Numbered from the stretch's first letter, positions 20,221 through 29,264 are shown. The stretch is 45,218 nucleotides of DNA from JAEKLB01 sp050249235 (GCA_050249235.1 JBFWQW010000012.1:1-45218); one strand, 5' to 3'. The notes: generated by a model not told the origin, from the letters alone. Numbers and translations are program-made.

Positions 20221-20221
<1 letters not shown>
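19142..20221 (+). CDS. bkdA: Branched-chain 2-oxoacid dehydrogenase E1 alpha
   Basis: 359 residues. Thiamine-diphosphate-dependent decarboxylase subunit. ThDP/Mg motif from GDGATSEGD (162-170) to NN (191-192), with FPQYRELGAFLHRG and RLGPHTTSDDPTRY typical of branched-chain rather than pyruvate E1 alpha. ATG at 19142 with GGAGG upstream. The TGATG junction with E1 beta (1-nt overlap) implies coupled translation. It starts an eight-gene run matching the leucine-degradation gene set of M. tuberculosis (Rv2495c-Rv2502c), so 4-methyl-2-oxopentanoate and related ketoacids are the likely substrates. Confidence 0.93.
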
Positions 20222-21244
<1,023 letters not shown>

Positions 21245-21252
<8 letters not shown>

Positions 21253-22618
21253 CGCCCCGACGTCGGGTGCCGGCGCCGGCGTGGCCCGCGACTTCCTCGT
21301 CCCCGACCTGGGCGAGGGGCTCGAGGAGGCCACCATCGTCGAGTGGCGGGTGGCGCCCGGCGACGCCGTGGCGCTCAACCAGGTGCTGTGCTCGGTCGAG
21401 ACGGCCAAGGCCGAGGTGGAGGTGCCCTCGCCATACGCCGGGACCGTCGTCGAGCTCGGCGGCGAGGCCAACCAGACCCTGAAGGTGGGGTCGCTCCTGG
21501 CCCGCATCGCGGTCGCCGGCGGGGCGGCCACCCGGGAGCCCACGCTCGTCGGCTACGGCCACGACGACGCCATCGACCGCAGCCGGCGCCGCCGCGGCGG
21601 GGGGCGGCGGGCCGGCACGGCGGCACCGGCAACGATGCCGGCCGGCTACCCGGACTCGCCTCCGGTCGGCGCTCCCCCACCGGCCCCCGCTCCAACACCC
21701 GCCCCCGCCCCCGACGACTCGACCGACGGCCAGACCGCCGCGACCAGGCCGCTCGCCTCCCCGCCGGTGCGCAAGCTCGCCCTCGACCTCGGGGTCGACC
21801 TCGCCGCGATCGCACGCGGGACCGGACCCGGCGGGATCGTCACCCGGGCCGACGTCCACGCCGCCGCCGCCGGCCCGGCGGGCCCGGCCCCGCTGGCCCG
21901 GCCGCACGGCACCGGCTCGACCACCGTCCCCGTCACCGGCGTGCGGGCCCGGGTGGCCACCCACATGTCGACCTCCCGCACCCGCATCCCGGACGCCACC
22001 TGCAGCGTGGTGGTCGACTGCACCCGGCTCCTCGAGGTTCGGGCCGAGCTGAACGCCGCCGCCGAGCGCCGCGGGCTCGGCACGCCGGTCACCCCGTTCG
22101 GCCTGCTCTGCCGGCTCTTCGTCCAGGCCCTGCGGGCCGCGCCAGTGCTCAACGCCAGCTTCGACGAGTCGGGTCCGGCCATCACGACCTACGACGCCGT
22201 CCACCTCGGCATCGGCACCGCCACCGACCGGGGCCTTCTCGTGACCGTGGTCCGTGACGCCGACCGCCGGTCGACGCTCGACCTCGCCGTCGAGATGGCC
22301 CGGCTGGCCGGGGCGGCCCGCGACGGCAGCATCACGCCCGGCGAGCTGCTTGGCTCGACCGTGACGGTGTCGAACTTCGGCGCCCTCGGCCTCGACGAGG
22401 GCATCCCCGTGCTCAACCACCCGGAGGCCGCCATCCTCGGCGTGGGCTCGATCAAGCCCCGGCCCCACGTGGTCGACGGCGTCGTGGTGGCACGACCGAC
22501 CGCCAGCATCACGCTGGCCTTCGACCACCGGGTGGCCGACGGCGCCGACGCCGGTCGCCTGCTCGGGGGGCTGCGCGACCTGGTCGAGCGGCCCGAGCTG
22601 GCCCTGCTCGACGCATGA
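21245..22618 (+). CDS. bkdC: Branched-chain 2-oxoacid dehydrogenase E2 (lipoyl acyltransferase)
   Basis: 457 residues. One lipoyl domain with the lipoylated Lys in VETAKAEVEVPSP (K55), then a basic stretch (SRRRRGGGRRAG) and a Pro/Ala-rich linker. A subunit-binding domain around residues 165-200 (PVRKLALDLGVDLAAIARG) and the catalytic domain ending AFDHRVADGADAGR (catalytic His about 428) follow. It transfers the acyl group to CoA. Overlaps E1 beta by eight bases and E3 by four (ATGA). A single lipoyl domain is normal for bkd-type E2. Confidence 0.93.
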
Positions 22619-24060
22619 CCGACGCGGTCGACGTCGTGGTGCTCGGGGGCGGACCCGGCGGGTACGCCGCCGCCCTGCGGGCCGCGACCCGTGGGCTGTC
22701 CGTGGTGATGGTCGAGGCCGACCGGCTCGGCGGCACCTGCCTGCACCGGGGCTGCGTCCCGTCGAAGGCGCTGCTGCACGTCGGCCATCTCGCCGACACG
22801 CTGGCCGAGTCGACCCGGCTGGGCCTGGCCGCGGCCGGTCCCGGCCTCGACGTGGCCGCCGCCGGCCGCTTCCGCGACGGCATCGTCGACCGCCTGCACA
22901 CCGGCCTGGTCGGCCTGGTGAAGGCCCGGGGCATCACCACCGTGGCCGGCTGGGGCCGGCTCGTCGCCCCCGGCGTCGTCGAGGTCACCGCCCCCGACCG
23001 GAACCGGGTACCGCTGGAGTCGCCTGGCGGCTCCAGCGGCACCCGGTTCGCCGGGACGACCGTCGAGGCCCGCCACGTCGTGGTCGCCACCGGGTCGGCG
23101 GCGGTCGAGCTGGGCGTGGCACCCACCGACGGGACGCGGATCCTCGGCTCCGACGACGCGCTGCGGCTCGACCGGGTGCCGGCCAGCGCGGTGGTCGTCG
23201 GGGGCGGCCCCGTCGGGGTCGAGCTCGCGTCGCTGTGGCGGTCGCTCGGCGCCGAGGTCACCATCGTCGAGGCCCTCGACCGGCTCCTCCCGCTGGAGGA
23301 CCCCGACTCGTCGGCCGCCCTGGCCCGGGCCTTCCGCAGCAGGGGGATCGACGTCCGCACCGGCGTCGGGCTGGCCGGGGCCAAGGCGGGCGACGACGCC
23401 GTGGTGGTCGAGCTGGCCGACGGCGCCGTCCTCGAGGTCGACCAGATGCTGGTGGCGGTGGGTCGTCGGCCCCGCACCGAGGGCATCGGCCTGGCCGAGC
23501 TGGGCGTGCTCGACGACCGGGGCCGGGTGGTGGCCGATCCGCTCGGCCGCACCGCCGTCGAGGGCCTCTGGGCGGTGGGCGACGTGCTGCCCACCCTGGC
23601 CCTCGCCCACGCCGCCTTCGCCGAGGGCTTCGCCGTTGCCGACGCCATCGCCGGGCTCCCGGCCCGGCCCGTCGACCACGCCCTCGTGCCCCGCGTGACC
23701 TACTGCACCCCCGAGGTGGCATCGGTCGGGCTCACCGAGCCGGAGGCCCGTGCCGCGCATCCGGGCGTGAAGACGACCAAGCTGGCCCTCTCGGGCAACG
23801 CCCGGGCGCTGATCGAGACGTCGGGTGTCGAGGGGTCGGGAGGCCACGTGAAGCTGGTGTGCCTGGAGGACGGGACGATCGTCGGCGCCCACGTGGTGGG
23901 GCCGTCGGCCACCGAGCTCGTCGGCGAGCTGGGCCTGGCCACGGCGTGGGGCGCGCTGGCCGACGAGGTCGCGGAGGTCACCCACGCCCACCCCACCCTG
24001 TCCGAAGCCTCCCGGGAGGCCGCCCTCGTCGCGGCCGGGCTGCCGTTCCATGCCCACTGA
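22615..24060 (+). CDS. lpdA: Dihydrolipoamide dehydrogenase (E3)
   Basis: 481-residue FAD flavoprotein that reoxidises the E2 lipoyl group with NAD. FAD motif VVLGGGPGGYAAALRA, redox disulfide C42 and C47 (GGTCLHRGCVPSK), NAD-binding VVGGGPVGVELASLW and the C-terminal HAHPTLSEASREA catalytic His/Glu. Residues about 129-145 (NRVPLESPGGSSGTR) are an extra loop coded by a 49-bp near-perfect palindrome. Most E3 proteins have a short hairpin there, before the VVVATGS strand. ATG overlaps the E2 stop. Having its own E3 in the operon distinguishes this locus from the M. tuberculosis one. Confidence 0.93.
   Translation: MTDAVDVVVLGGGPGGYAAALRAATRGLSVVMVEADRLGGTCLHRGCVPSKALLHVGHLADTLAESTRLGLAAAGPGLDVAAAGRFRDGIVDRLHTGLVGLVKARGITTVAGWGRLVAPGVVEVTAPDRNRVPLESPGGSSGTRFAGTTVEARHVVVATGSAAVELGVAPTDGTRILGSDDALRLDRVPASAVVVGGGPVGVELASLWRSLGAEVTIVEALDRLLPLEDPDSSAALARAFRSRGIDVRTGVGLAGAKAGDDAVVVELADGAVLEVDQMLVAVGRRPRTEGIGLAELGVLDDRGRVVADPLGRTAVEGLWAVGDVLPTLALAHAAFAEGFAVADAIAGLPARPVDHALVPRVTYCTPEVASVGLTEPEARAAHPGVKTTKLALSGNARALIETSGVEGSGGHVKLVCLEDGTIVGAHVVGPSATELVGELGLATAWGALADEVAEVTHAHPTLSEASREAALVAAGLPFHAH
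23001..23049. repeat. 49-bp palindrome inside the E3 coding sequence
   Basis: 24-bp arms (23001-23024 and 23026-23049) around a single base. The arms differ at two positions, both of which keep G-U pairs on the plus-strand RNA or its complement. The element is in frame and codes NRVPLESPGGSSGTRF. A diverged relative lies at 27342-27390, between two genes of the same operon. This resembles palindromic elements known to insert in frame in genes of other bacteria (for example Rickettsia palindromic elements); no homology to those is claimed. Confidence 0.85.
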
Positions 24061-25618
24061 GCCGACCGCCGGGGGAACGGCGGAGACCCCCGGCGACGCC
24101 GCCATACGGGGCATCCGCGAGGCCGTCGTCCGGGCCCGCACCCCCGACCCCGTCGGCATCGAGAAGCTCCGGGGCCAGCACAAGCTCACCGCCCGGGAGC
24201 GCATCGACCTCCTCTGCGACCCCGGCTCCTTCGTCGAGGACGGGCTGCTCGCCAATGCCCTGGCCGGCAACCTCCCAGCCGACGGCGTCGTCACCGGGCG
24301 GGGCACCGTCGACGAGCGCCCGATCGTGGTGGTGGCCAACGACCCCATGGTGAAGGCCGGATCGTGGGGCGCCCGCACGGTCGAGAAGATGGTGCGGGCC
24401 ACCGAGATCGCCCTCGGCGAGCGGGTGCCGATCGTGTGGCTGGTCGACTCGGCCGGGGCCCGCATCACCGACCAGGTCGACCTGTTCCCCGGTCGCCGGG
24501 GGGCCGGCCACATCTTCTACAACCAGGTGCGGCTCTCGGGGCAGGTGCCCCAGATCTGCTGCCTCTTCGGCCCGTCGGCCGCCGGCGGTGCCTACGTGCC
24601 GGCCTTCTGCGACGTGGTCTTCATGGTCGACGGCAACGCCTCGATGTACCTGGGCTCGCCCCGCATGGCCGAGGTGGTCGTGTCCGAGACGGTGACGCTG
24701 GAGGAGATGGGCGGCGCCCGGATGCACACCAGCGTCTCGGGCTGCGCCGACAACCTCGCCGCGGACGACCACGACGCCATCGACCAGGCCAAGGCCTACC
24801 TCACGTACTTCCCGCAGCACTGGGAGGCCGAGCCGCCCGTCTACCTCGCCGTCCCGCCCGAGCGGCCGCTGACGTCGGCCGACGTGCCGATCGACGAGCG
24901 GGTGCCGTTCGACGTCCACCGGGTGATCGAGGGCCTGGTCGACGCCCACAGCTTCTTCGAGGTGAAGCCGCTCTTCGCCAAGGAGCTGGTGGTCGGCTTC
25001 GGGCTCCTCGACGGCCACCCGGTCGGCCTGGTGGCCAACAACTCTGCCCACCTCGGCGGCGTGCTCTTCGGCGATTCGGCCGACAAGGCGGCCCGCTTCA
25101 TCTGGGCCTGCGACGCCTTCAACATCCCGCTCGTGTTCCTCGCCGACGTGCCCGGCTTCATGATCGGCTCGGCCGTCGAGCGCCAGGGGATCATCCGCCA
25201 CGGGGCGAAGATGATCACCGCCGTCTGCGAGGCCACCGTCCCGAAGGTGTCGGTGATCGTGCGCAAGGCCTACGGCGCCGGCCTCTACGCCATGGCCGGC
25301 CCGGCCTTCGGCTCCGACGCCACCATCGCGCTGCCCACCGCCCGCATCGCGGTGATGGGCGCCGACGCGGCGGTGAACGCGGTGTTCGCCAACCGCATCC
25401 TCGCCATCGCCGACGAGGCCGAGCGGGCCGAGTTCGTCGAGGAGCAGCGCCGCATCTACGAAGAGGACGTCGACCTCCTGCGGCTGGCCTCCGAGCTGGT
25501 GATCGACGCCATCGTCGAGCCCGAGGACCTGCGGGACGAGCTCGTCGCCCGGCTGCGGCGGGCCGCCGGCAAGGACCGTTCGTTCGCACGGCGCCGCCAC
25601 GGCGTGCCGCCCGTCTGA
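24050..25618 (+). CDS. accD1: Acyl-CoA carboxylase beta (carboxyltransferase) subunit, MCC/AccD1-like
   Basis: 522-residue biotin-dependent carboxyltransferase. N-terminal KLTARERIDLLCDPGSF, then LVDSAGARITDQVDLFPGR, GPSAAGGAYVPAFCD (acyl-CoA oxyanion region) and in the C-domain ANNSAHLGGVLFG, DVPGFMIGSAVE and RKAYGAGLYAMAGPAF. Length and motifs match methylcrotonyl/acyl-CoA carboxylase beta subunits of leucine catabolism. The ATG at 24050 overlaps the E3 end by 11 bases. The partner alpha subunit (biotin carboxylase plus biotin carrier) is absent from this window, whereas in M. tuberculosis it adjoins accD1. Confidence 0.92.
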   Translation: MPTEPTAGGTAETPGDAAIRGIREAVVRARTPDPVGIEKLRGQHKLTARERIDLLCDPGSFVEDGLLANALAGNLPADGVVTGRGTVDERPIVVVANDPMVKAGSWGARTVEKMVRATEIALGERVPIVWLVDSAGARITDQVDLFPGRRGAGHIFYNQVRLSGQVPQICCLFGPSAAGGAYVPAFCDVVFMVDGNASMYLGSPRMAEVVVSETVTLEEMGGARMHTSVSGCADNLAADDHDAIDQAKAYLTYFPQHWEAEPPVYLAVPPERPLTSADVPIDERVPFDVHRVIEGLVDAHSFFEVKPLFAKELVVGFGLLDGHPVGLVANNSAHLGGVLFGDSADKAARFIWACDAFNIPLVFLADVPGFMIGSAVERQGIIRHGAKMITAVCEATVPKVSVIVRKAYGAGLYAMAGPAFGSDATIALPTARIAVMGADAAVNAVFANRILAIADEAERAEFVEEQRRIYEEDVDLLRLASELVIDAIVEPEDLRDELVARLRRAAGKDRSFARRRHGVPPV

Positions 25619-25634
25619 GTCAGGAGCCCGTCCC

Positions 25635-26780
25635 CTGCACCCGTACCTCTCCGACGAGCACGAAGCCCTGCGCACCGTCGTGCGCGACTTCGCCCGCTCC
25701 GCCGTCGAGCCCCACGCCGAGGCCTGGGACCGCGACCACACGTTCCCCGTCGACGCCGTGCTGGCCATGGGCGAGCTCGGGCTGTTCGGCATCCCGTTCC
25801 CCGAGCCGTGGGGGGGCGGCGGCGACCTCACCGGGCTGTGCATCGCCATCGAGGAGATCGCCTGGTCGGACCAGTCGCTCGCCATCACCCTCGAGGCCGG
25901 CGTCGGCCTGGGCGCCAACCCGATCGCGTCGTTCGGCACCGACGCGCAGAAGGAGCGGTGGCTGCCGGACCTGTGCGCCGGGCGGGCCCTCGGCGGCTTC
26001 GGCCTCACCGAGCCCGACGCCGGCAGCGACGCCGGCGGCACCCGCACCACGGCCCGGCTCGACGAGGCCGCCGGGCAGTGGGTGATCGACGGCCGGAAGG
26101 CGTTCATCACCAACTCCGGCACGCCCATCACGTCCCTGGTGACGGTGACAGCCCGCACCGGCCCGGGCGGGATCTCGGCCATCGTCGTCCCGGCCGGGAC
26201 CCCCGGCTTCGAGGTGCAGCCGGCCTACCGCAAGATGGGCTGGCACGCCTCCGACACCCACCCGCTCGCCTTCGACGACTGCCGGGTGCCGGCCGACCAC
26301 CTGCTCGGCGAGGAGGGCCGGGGCTTCGCCCAGTTCCTCTCGATCCTCGACGACGGCCGGGTGGCGATCGGCGCCCTCGCCGTCGGCGTGATCCAGCGCT
26401 GCCTCGACGACTCCCTCGCCTACGCCAAGGCCCGCAACGCCTTCGGCAGGCCCATCGGCACCAACCAGGGCATCGCCTTCCGGGTGGCCGACCTCCAGGT
26501 GGCCCTCGACGCCAGCCGGGAGCTCGTCTACCGGGCCGCCTGGCTCCGCGACCACGGGCAGCCCTTCAAGCAGGAGGCGGCGGTGGCCAAGCTGTTCAGC
26601 ACCGAGGCGGCGGTGGCCGCCACCCGCAGCGCCACCCAGGTGTTCGGTGGCTACGGGTTCATGGACGAGACCGCCGTCGCCCGCCACTACCGCGACGCCA
26701 AGATCCTCGAGATCGGCGAGGGCACCAGCGAGGTGCAGCGCATCGTCATCGGCCGCGGCCTCGGGCTCGACGTCCGATGA
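25635..26780 (+). CDS. Acyl-CoA dehydrogenase, FadE19-like, probable CTG start
   Basis: 381-residue FAD-dependent acyl-CoA dehydrogenase, probably isovaleryl-CoA or a related branched acyl-CoA. FGLTEPDAGSDAGG, FITNSGTP, KMGWHASDTH and GYGFMDETAVARHYRDAK are signature segments, and the Glu in GEGTSEVQR matches the catalytic base position of short/medium-chain enzymes. The conserved first helix (HPYLSDEHEALRTVVRDFA) extends upstream of the first GTG (25680). Its most upstream good start is CTG at 25635, 8 nt after AGGAG. No ATG, GTG or TTG fits the N-terminus, so CTG initiation is inferred. Fourth enzyme type in the leucine-like operon. Confidence 0.85.
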   Translation: MHPYLSDEHEALRTVVRDFARSAVEPHAEAWDRDHTFPVDAVLAMGELGLFGIPFPEPWGGGGDLTGLCIAIEEIAWSDQSLAITLEAGVGLGANPIASFGTDAQKERWLPDLCAGRALGGFGLTEPDAGSDAGGTRTTARLDEAAGQWVIDGRKAFITNSGTPITSLVTVTARTGPGGISAIVVPAGTPGFEVQPAYRKMGWHASDTHPLAFDDCRVPADHLLGEEGRGFAQFLSILDDGRVAIGALAVGVIQRCLDDSLAYAKARNAFGRPIGTNQGIAFRVADLQVALDASRELVYRAAWLRDHGQPFKQEAAVAKLFSTEAAVAATRSATQVFGGYGFMDETAVARHYRDAKILEIGEGTSEVQRIVIGRGLGLDVR

Positions 26781-26799
26781 CGGGGCGTCCGCGCTGCGA

Positions 26800-26844
26800 T
26801 CTTTGTCGCGTGGTGCACCGCCACGGTTCACCGCGCGACAAAGA
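26800..26844. repeat. Extragenic palindrome (GTTCTTTGTCGCG family), copy A
   Basis: 16-bp arms 26800-26815 and 26829-26844 with one G/T mismatch and a 13-nt loop. The right arm runs into AAGAACGAGGAGGAG, just before the MaoC ribosome-binding site. It shares CGCGACAAAGAACG exactly with the palindrome at 39928-39984. In RNA it would form a strong hairpin in the MaoC leader, either attenuating or stabilising the operon message. Confidence 0.85.
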
Positions 26845-26862
26845 ACGAGGAGGAGCGATGGC

Positions 26863-27315
26863 ATGAGCGGGCTGTGGTTCGAGGAGCTGACGCCGGGGCT
26901 GGTGGTGGAGCACGCCGTCACCCGCACCGTGACGGAGGGCGACAACACCCTGTTCTCGGTGATGACGATGAACCCCCAGCCGCTCCACCTCGACGAGGCG
27001 TTCGCGGTGACGACCCAGTACGGCACCCGGATCGTCAACAGCCTGTTCACGCTGTCGCTCCTGGTCGGCATCTCGGTGCACGAGACCACCCTCGGCACCA
27101 CCGTCGGCAACCTCGGCTTCGAGGAGATCGCCTTCCCGGCCCCGGTCTTCCACGGCGACACCATCCACGCCCGCACCGAGGTCGTGGCCGCCCGGGCCTC
27201 GGCCTCCCGGCCGGGTGAGGGCATCGTCACGTTCGAGCACCGGGCCTTCAACCAGCGCGACGAGCTGGTGGCCCGCTGCCGGCGGGCCGCCCTCATGCGC
27301 ATGCGCCCGGCATGA
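26863..27315 (+). CDS. MaoC-like hydratase (Rv2499c-like)
   Basis: 150-residue hot-dog-fold protein. The hydratase motif is recognisable as TEGDNTLFSVMTMNPQPLHLD, with downstream VNSLFTLSLLVGISVHET and FPAPVFHGDTIHARTEV. ATG at 26863 is preceded by GGAGGAG. Gene order (acyl-CoA dehydrogenase, MaoC, CitE) is that of M. tuberculosis Rv2500c-Rv2499c-Rv2498c, where the MaoC protein has been assigned as an itaconyl-CoA-type hydratase acting with the CitE-like lyase. The same job is inferred here. A palindromic hairpin lies in its leader. Confidence 0.88.
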   Translation: MSGLWFEELTPGLVVEHAVTRTVTEGDNTLFSVMTMNPQPLHLDEAFAVTTQYGTRIVNSLFTLSLLVGISVHETTLGTTVGNLGFEEIAFPAPVFHGDTIHARTEVVAARASASRPGEGIVTFEHRAFNQRDELVARCRRAALMRMRPA

Positions 27316-27341
27316 CCCTCACGACCGCGCTCCTCCCCCTC

Positions 27342-27390
27342 GTTCCGGGTGCCGCTGGAGCCGACGGGCGGCTCCAGCGACACGCAGAAC
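27342..27390. repeat. Palindrome related to the one in the E3 gene
   Basis: 22-bp imperfect arms 27342-27363 and 27369-27390 around ACGGG. The core GTGCCGCTGGAGCCG and GGCGGCTCCAGCG match the E3 palindrome at 23001-23049. Here it lies between the MaoC stop and the CitE start rather than within a gene. It could also act as a processing or attenuation hairpin in the operon. Confidence 0.75.
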
Positions 27391-27406
27391 GCACGGGGGT
27401 GGGGTC

Positions 27407-28258
27407 GTGAGCGGATCAGGGGTGACGCGCTGGCGCAGCCTGCTGTTCGTGCCGGGCAACCGGCCCGACCTGGCCGCCAAGGCCACCCGGTCGTCGCCCG
27501 ACGCCGTCGTGGTCGACCTCGAGGACGCCGTGCCGGCCGGTGCCAAGGCGGCCGCCCGGACGGTCGCCGTCGAGGCCGTCGCCGGGCTCGTCGCCGAGGG
27601 CGCCGACGTGGTGCTGCGGGTGAACCCGCCGGCCACCGAGTGGTTCGCCGGCGACGTGGCCCTCCTTCCGCTCGCCGGGCTGGCGGCGGTGATCGTGCCC
27701 AAGCTCGAGACGGCCGCCGAGGTCGACGCGGTCGCCGCCGCCGTGGGCGGGCTGGCCGTGGTGGCCGGCATCGAGACCGTCCGCGGCGTCGTCGACGCCC
27801 GGGCCTTGCTGGCCGCCGGGGCGGTGGACGGCTGCTACTTCGGGGCCGAGGACTACACGGTCGACCTCGGCGGCCGGCGCACGGCCTCGAACGCCGAGGT
27901 GGCGGTGGCCCGCGCCACGGTGGCCATGGCCGCCCGGCTGGCCGGCGTGCCGGCCTTCGACATGATCACCGCCGACTTCGGCCACGCCGACCGCTTCACG
28001 GCCGAGGCGGCCGGGGCCAGGGACCTGGGCTACGCCGGCAAGCTCTGCATCCACCCGGCCCAGGTGGCCCTGGCCAACGCCGCCTTCACCCCGTCGGACG
28101 ACGAGGTCGAGCGGGCCACCCGGCTCCTCGCCGCCTACGACGCCGCGGTCGCCGGCGGCCGGGCCGCGGTCGCCTTCGAGGGGTCGATGGTCGACGAGGT
28201 GATCGCCCGCCAGGCCCGGGCGGTCATCGCCCTCCGGTCCGCCGCCCCACCCGGCTGA
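27407..28258 (+). CDS. citE: CitE-like beta-hydroxyacyl-CoA lyase (HpcH/HpaI family)
   Basis: 283-residue TIM-barrel lyase. LLFVPGNRPDLAAKA (start of barrel, Arg for CoA/carboxylate), VVDLEDAVPAGAK (Mg-binding Glu/Asp), LRVNPP, IVPKLET and GAEDYTVDLGG are family signatures, and CIHPAQV is near the end. Like Rv2498c of M. tuberculosis, which is reported to cleave (S)-citramalyl-CoA and HMG-CoA-type substrates, it follows a MaoC gene and lacks its citrate-lyase partners. GTG at 27407 with a GGGG run before it; GTG at 27422 is an alternative. Last gene of the operon. Confidence 0.9.
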   Translation: MSGSGVTRWRSLLFVPGNRPDLAAKATRSSPDAVVVDLEDAVPAGAKAAARTVAVEAVAGLVAEGADVVLRVNPPATEWFAGDVALLPLAGLAAVIVPKLETAAEVDAVAAAVGGLAVVAGIETVRGVVDARALLAAGAVDGCYFGAEDYTVDLGGRRTASNAEVAVARATVAMAARLAGVPAFDMITADFGHADRFTAEAAGARDLGYAGKLCIHPAQVALANAAFTPSDDEVERATRLLAAYDAAVAGGRAAVAFEGSMVDEVIARQARAVIALRSAAPPG

Positions 28259-28309
28259 CGCTCCCGCCGCCCCGGCCCCGGCGAAGGGACGGGCCGGCTC
28301 CACCTCCCT

Positions 28310-28368
28310 TCCCCGAACTCGGTGCGGACGTCGCCGCTCAACGGCGACCAGCGCACCGAGTTCGGGGA
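28310..28368. terminator. Two-tier hairpin between convergent CitE and HTH/Clp-N genes
   Basis: Perfect 17-bp outer arms (28310-28326 and 28352-28368, starting TCCCCGAACTCGGTGCG) enclose a small internal loop. Inside it is a 7-bp inner stem, GTCGCCG/CGGCGAC, with loop CTCAA. It lies 3 bp before the end of the convergent gene and 51 bp after CitE. Bidirectional terminator is the simplest reading; it could also extrude as a cruciform. Confidence 0.7.
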
Positions 28369-28371
28369 GCC

Positions 28372-29214
28372 TCAGGAAGACGGGCCGCGGCCGGCCCGCT
28401 TCGTCGCCGCTGCGCTCCTCCCGGCCGCCTTGGTTGCCACCGGCTTCTTCGGCACCGGACGCCGCTTCGCCGGTGTCCCCTCGGGCGCCGGGGCGAGGGC
28501 GGCAAGCCGGGTGAGGATGCCGGCCCGGGCGGTCGCCTCGTCGAGGCCGTGCGACGCCAGGATCTCGGCCGCCAAGCCGTCGGTGCGGTAGGTGCCGAGC
28601 AGCAGGTGCTCGGTGCCGATGTCGTTGTGGCCCAGCTCGAGGGCGGCGGCCAGGGCGCCGGTGAAGAGCTGGAGGGCCCGGGGCGTGAACCGGAGCCGGC
28701 CCTCGGTCGGCGGGGCACCGGCATCGGCACCGCCGTTCGCCGCCCGGCCGGTCGCCGCCCCGGCGATCGCCCGGCGGACGCTGCGCACCGTGAGCCCGGC
28801 CTCGAGCAGGACCTGGCCGGCGATCGCCTCCGGCACCGAGAGCTGGGCCAGGAGCACGTGCTCCGTGCCGACGTGGACGTGGCCGAGGTCGCGGGCCACG
28901 GACTCGCTCAGGGCCACGACCGTGCGGGCCCGGTCCGTGAAGCGCTCGAACGTCACCGACGTCATGCCCTCTGCCGCCCGGGCGTGGCGCTGCTGGGCGG
29001 CCTGCTTCGACACGCCGAGAGACTCCCCGATCTCCGACCACGAGTGACCGGCCCGCCGGGCCTGGTCGACGAAGTAGCCGAGCGTGGCGTCGGCCACGCC
29101 GGTGACGTCGTCGACCAGCTCGGCGGCCGTCCGCAGGCGGGTGAGGGGCGCCTCGTCGGGGGCGTCGAGCTGCACCCGGCCGATGAGGTCCTGCAACGTG
29201 GGTCCCGGTGTCAT
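28372..29214 (-). CDS. HTH + double Clp-N domain protein
   Basis: 280 residues. The N-terminal part contains a helix-turn-helix at 58-78 (SWSEIGESLGVSKQAAQQRH). Two Clp N-repeats follow (FTDRARTVVALSESVARDLG then VGTEHVLLAQL; FTPRALQLFTGALAAALELG then IGTEHLLLGTY), and the tail is Lys/Ala/Arg-rich. No AAA+ ATPase domain is present, so it is not a Clp unfoldase. It could be an adaptor for ClpC or a regulator sensing Clp substrates. The ATG at 29214 is 7 nt after the -10 TAAGAT, and two inverted-repeat sites flank the promoter, suggesting autoregulation. Confidence 0.87.
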   Translation of the reverse strand: MTPGPTLQDLIGRVQLDAPDEAPLTRLRTAAELVDDVTGVADATLGYFVDQARRAGHSWSEIGESLGVSKQAAQQRHARAAEGMTSVTFERFTDRARTVVALSESVARDLGHVHVGTEHVLLAQLSVPEAIAGQVLLEAGLTVRSVRRAIAGAATGRAANGGADAGAPPTEGRLRFTPRALQLFTGALAAALELGHNDIGTEHLLLGTYRTDGLAAEILASHGLDEATARAGILTRLAALAPAPEGTPAKRRPVPKKPVATKAAGRSAAATKRAGRGPSS

Positions 29215-29216
29215 GG

Positions 29217-29264
29217 CGTCAATCTTACATTGACGGCTAACCGAACGTCAATACTGAGTTGACG
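29217..29264 (-). promoter_or_regulatory. Promoter with twin CGTCAA-N7-TTGACG operators
   Basis: Minus-strand -35 TTGACG (29251-29246), 18-nt spacer, -10 TAAGAT (29227-29222), then 7 nt to the ATG at 29214. Two copies of the 19-bp inverted repeat CGTCAA-N7-TTGACG sit on it. One, at 29246-29264, covers the -35. The other, at 29217-29235, covers the -10 and start site. Centres are 29 bp apart. Likely bound by a dimeric regulator, most simply the HTH protein encoded immediately downstream. Confidence 0.75.
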
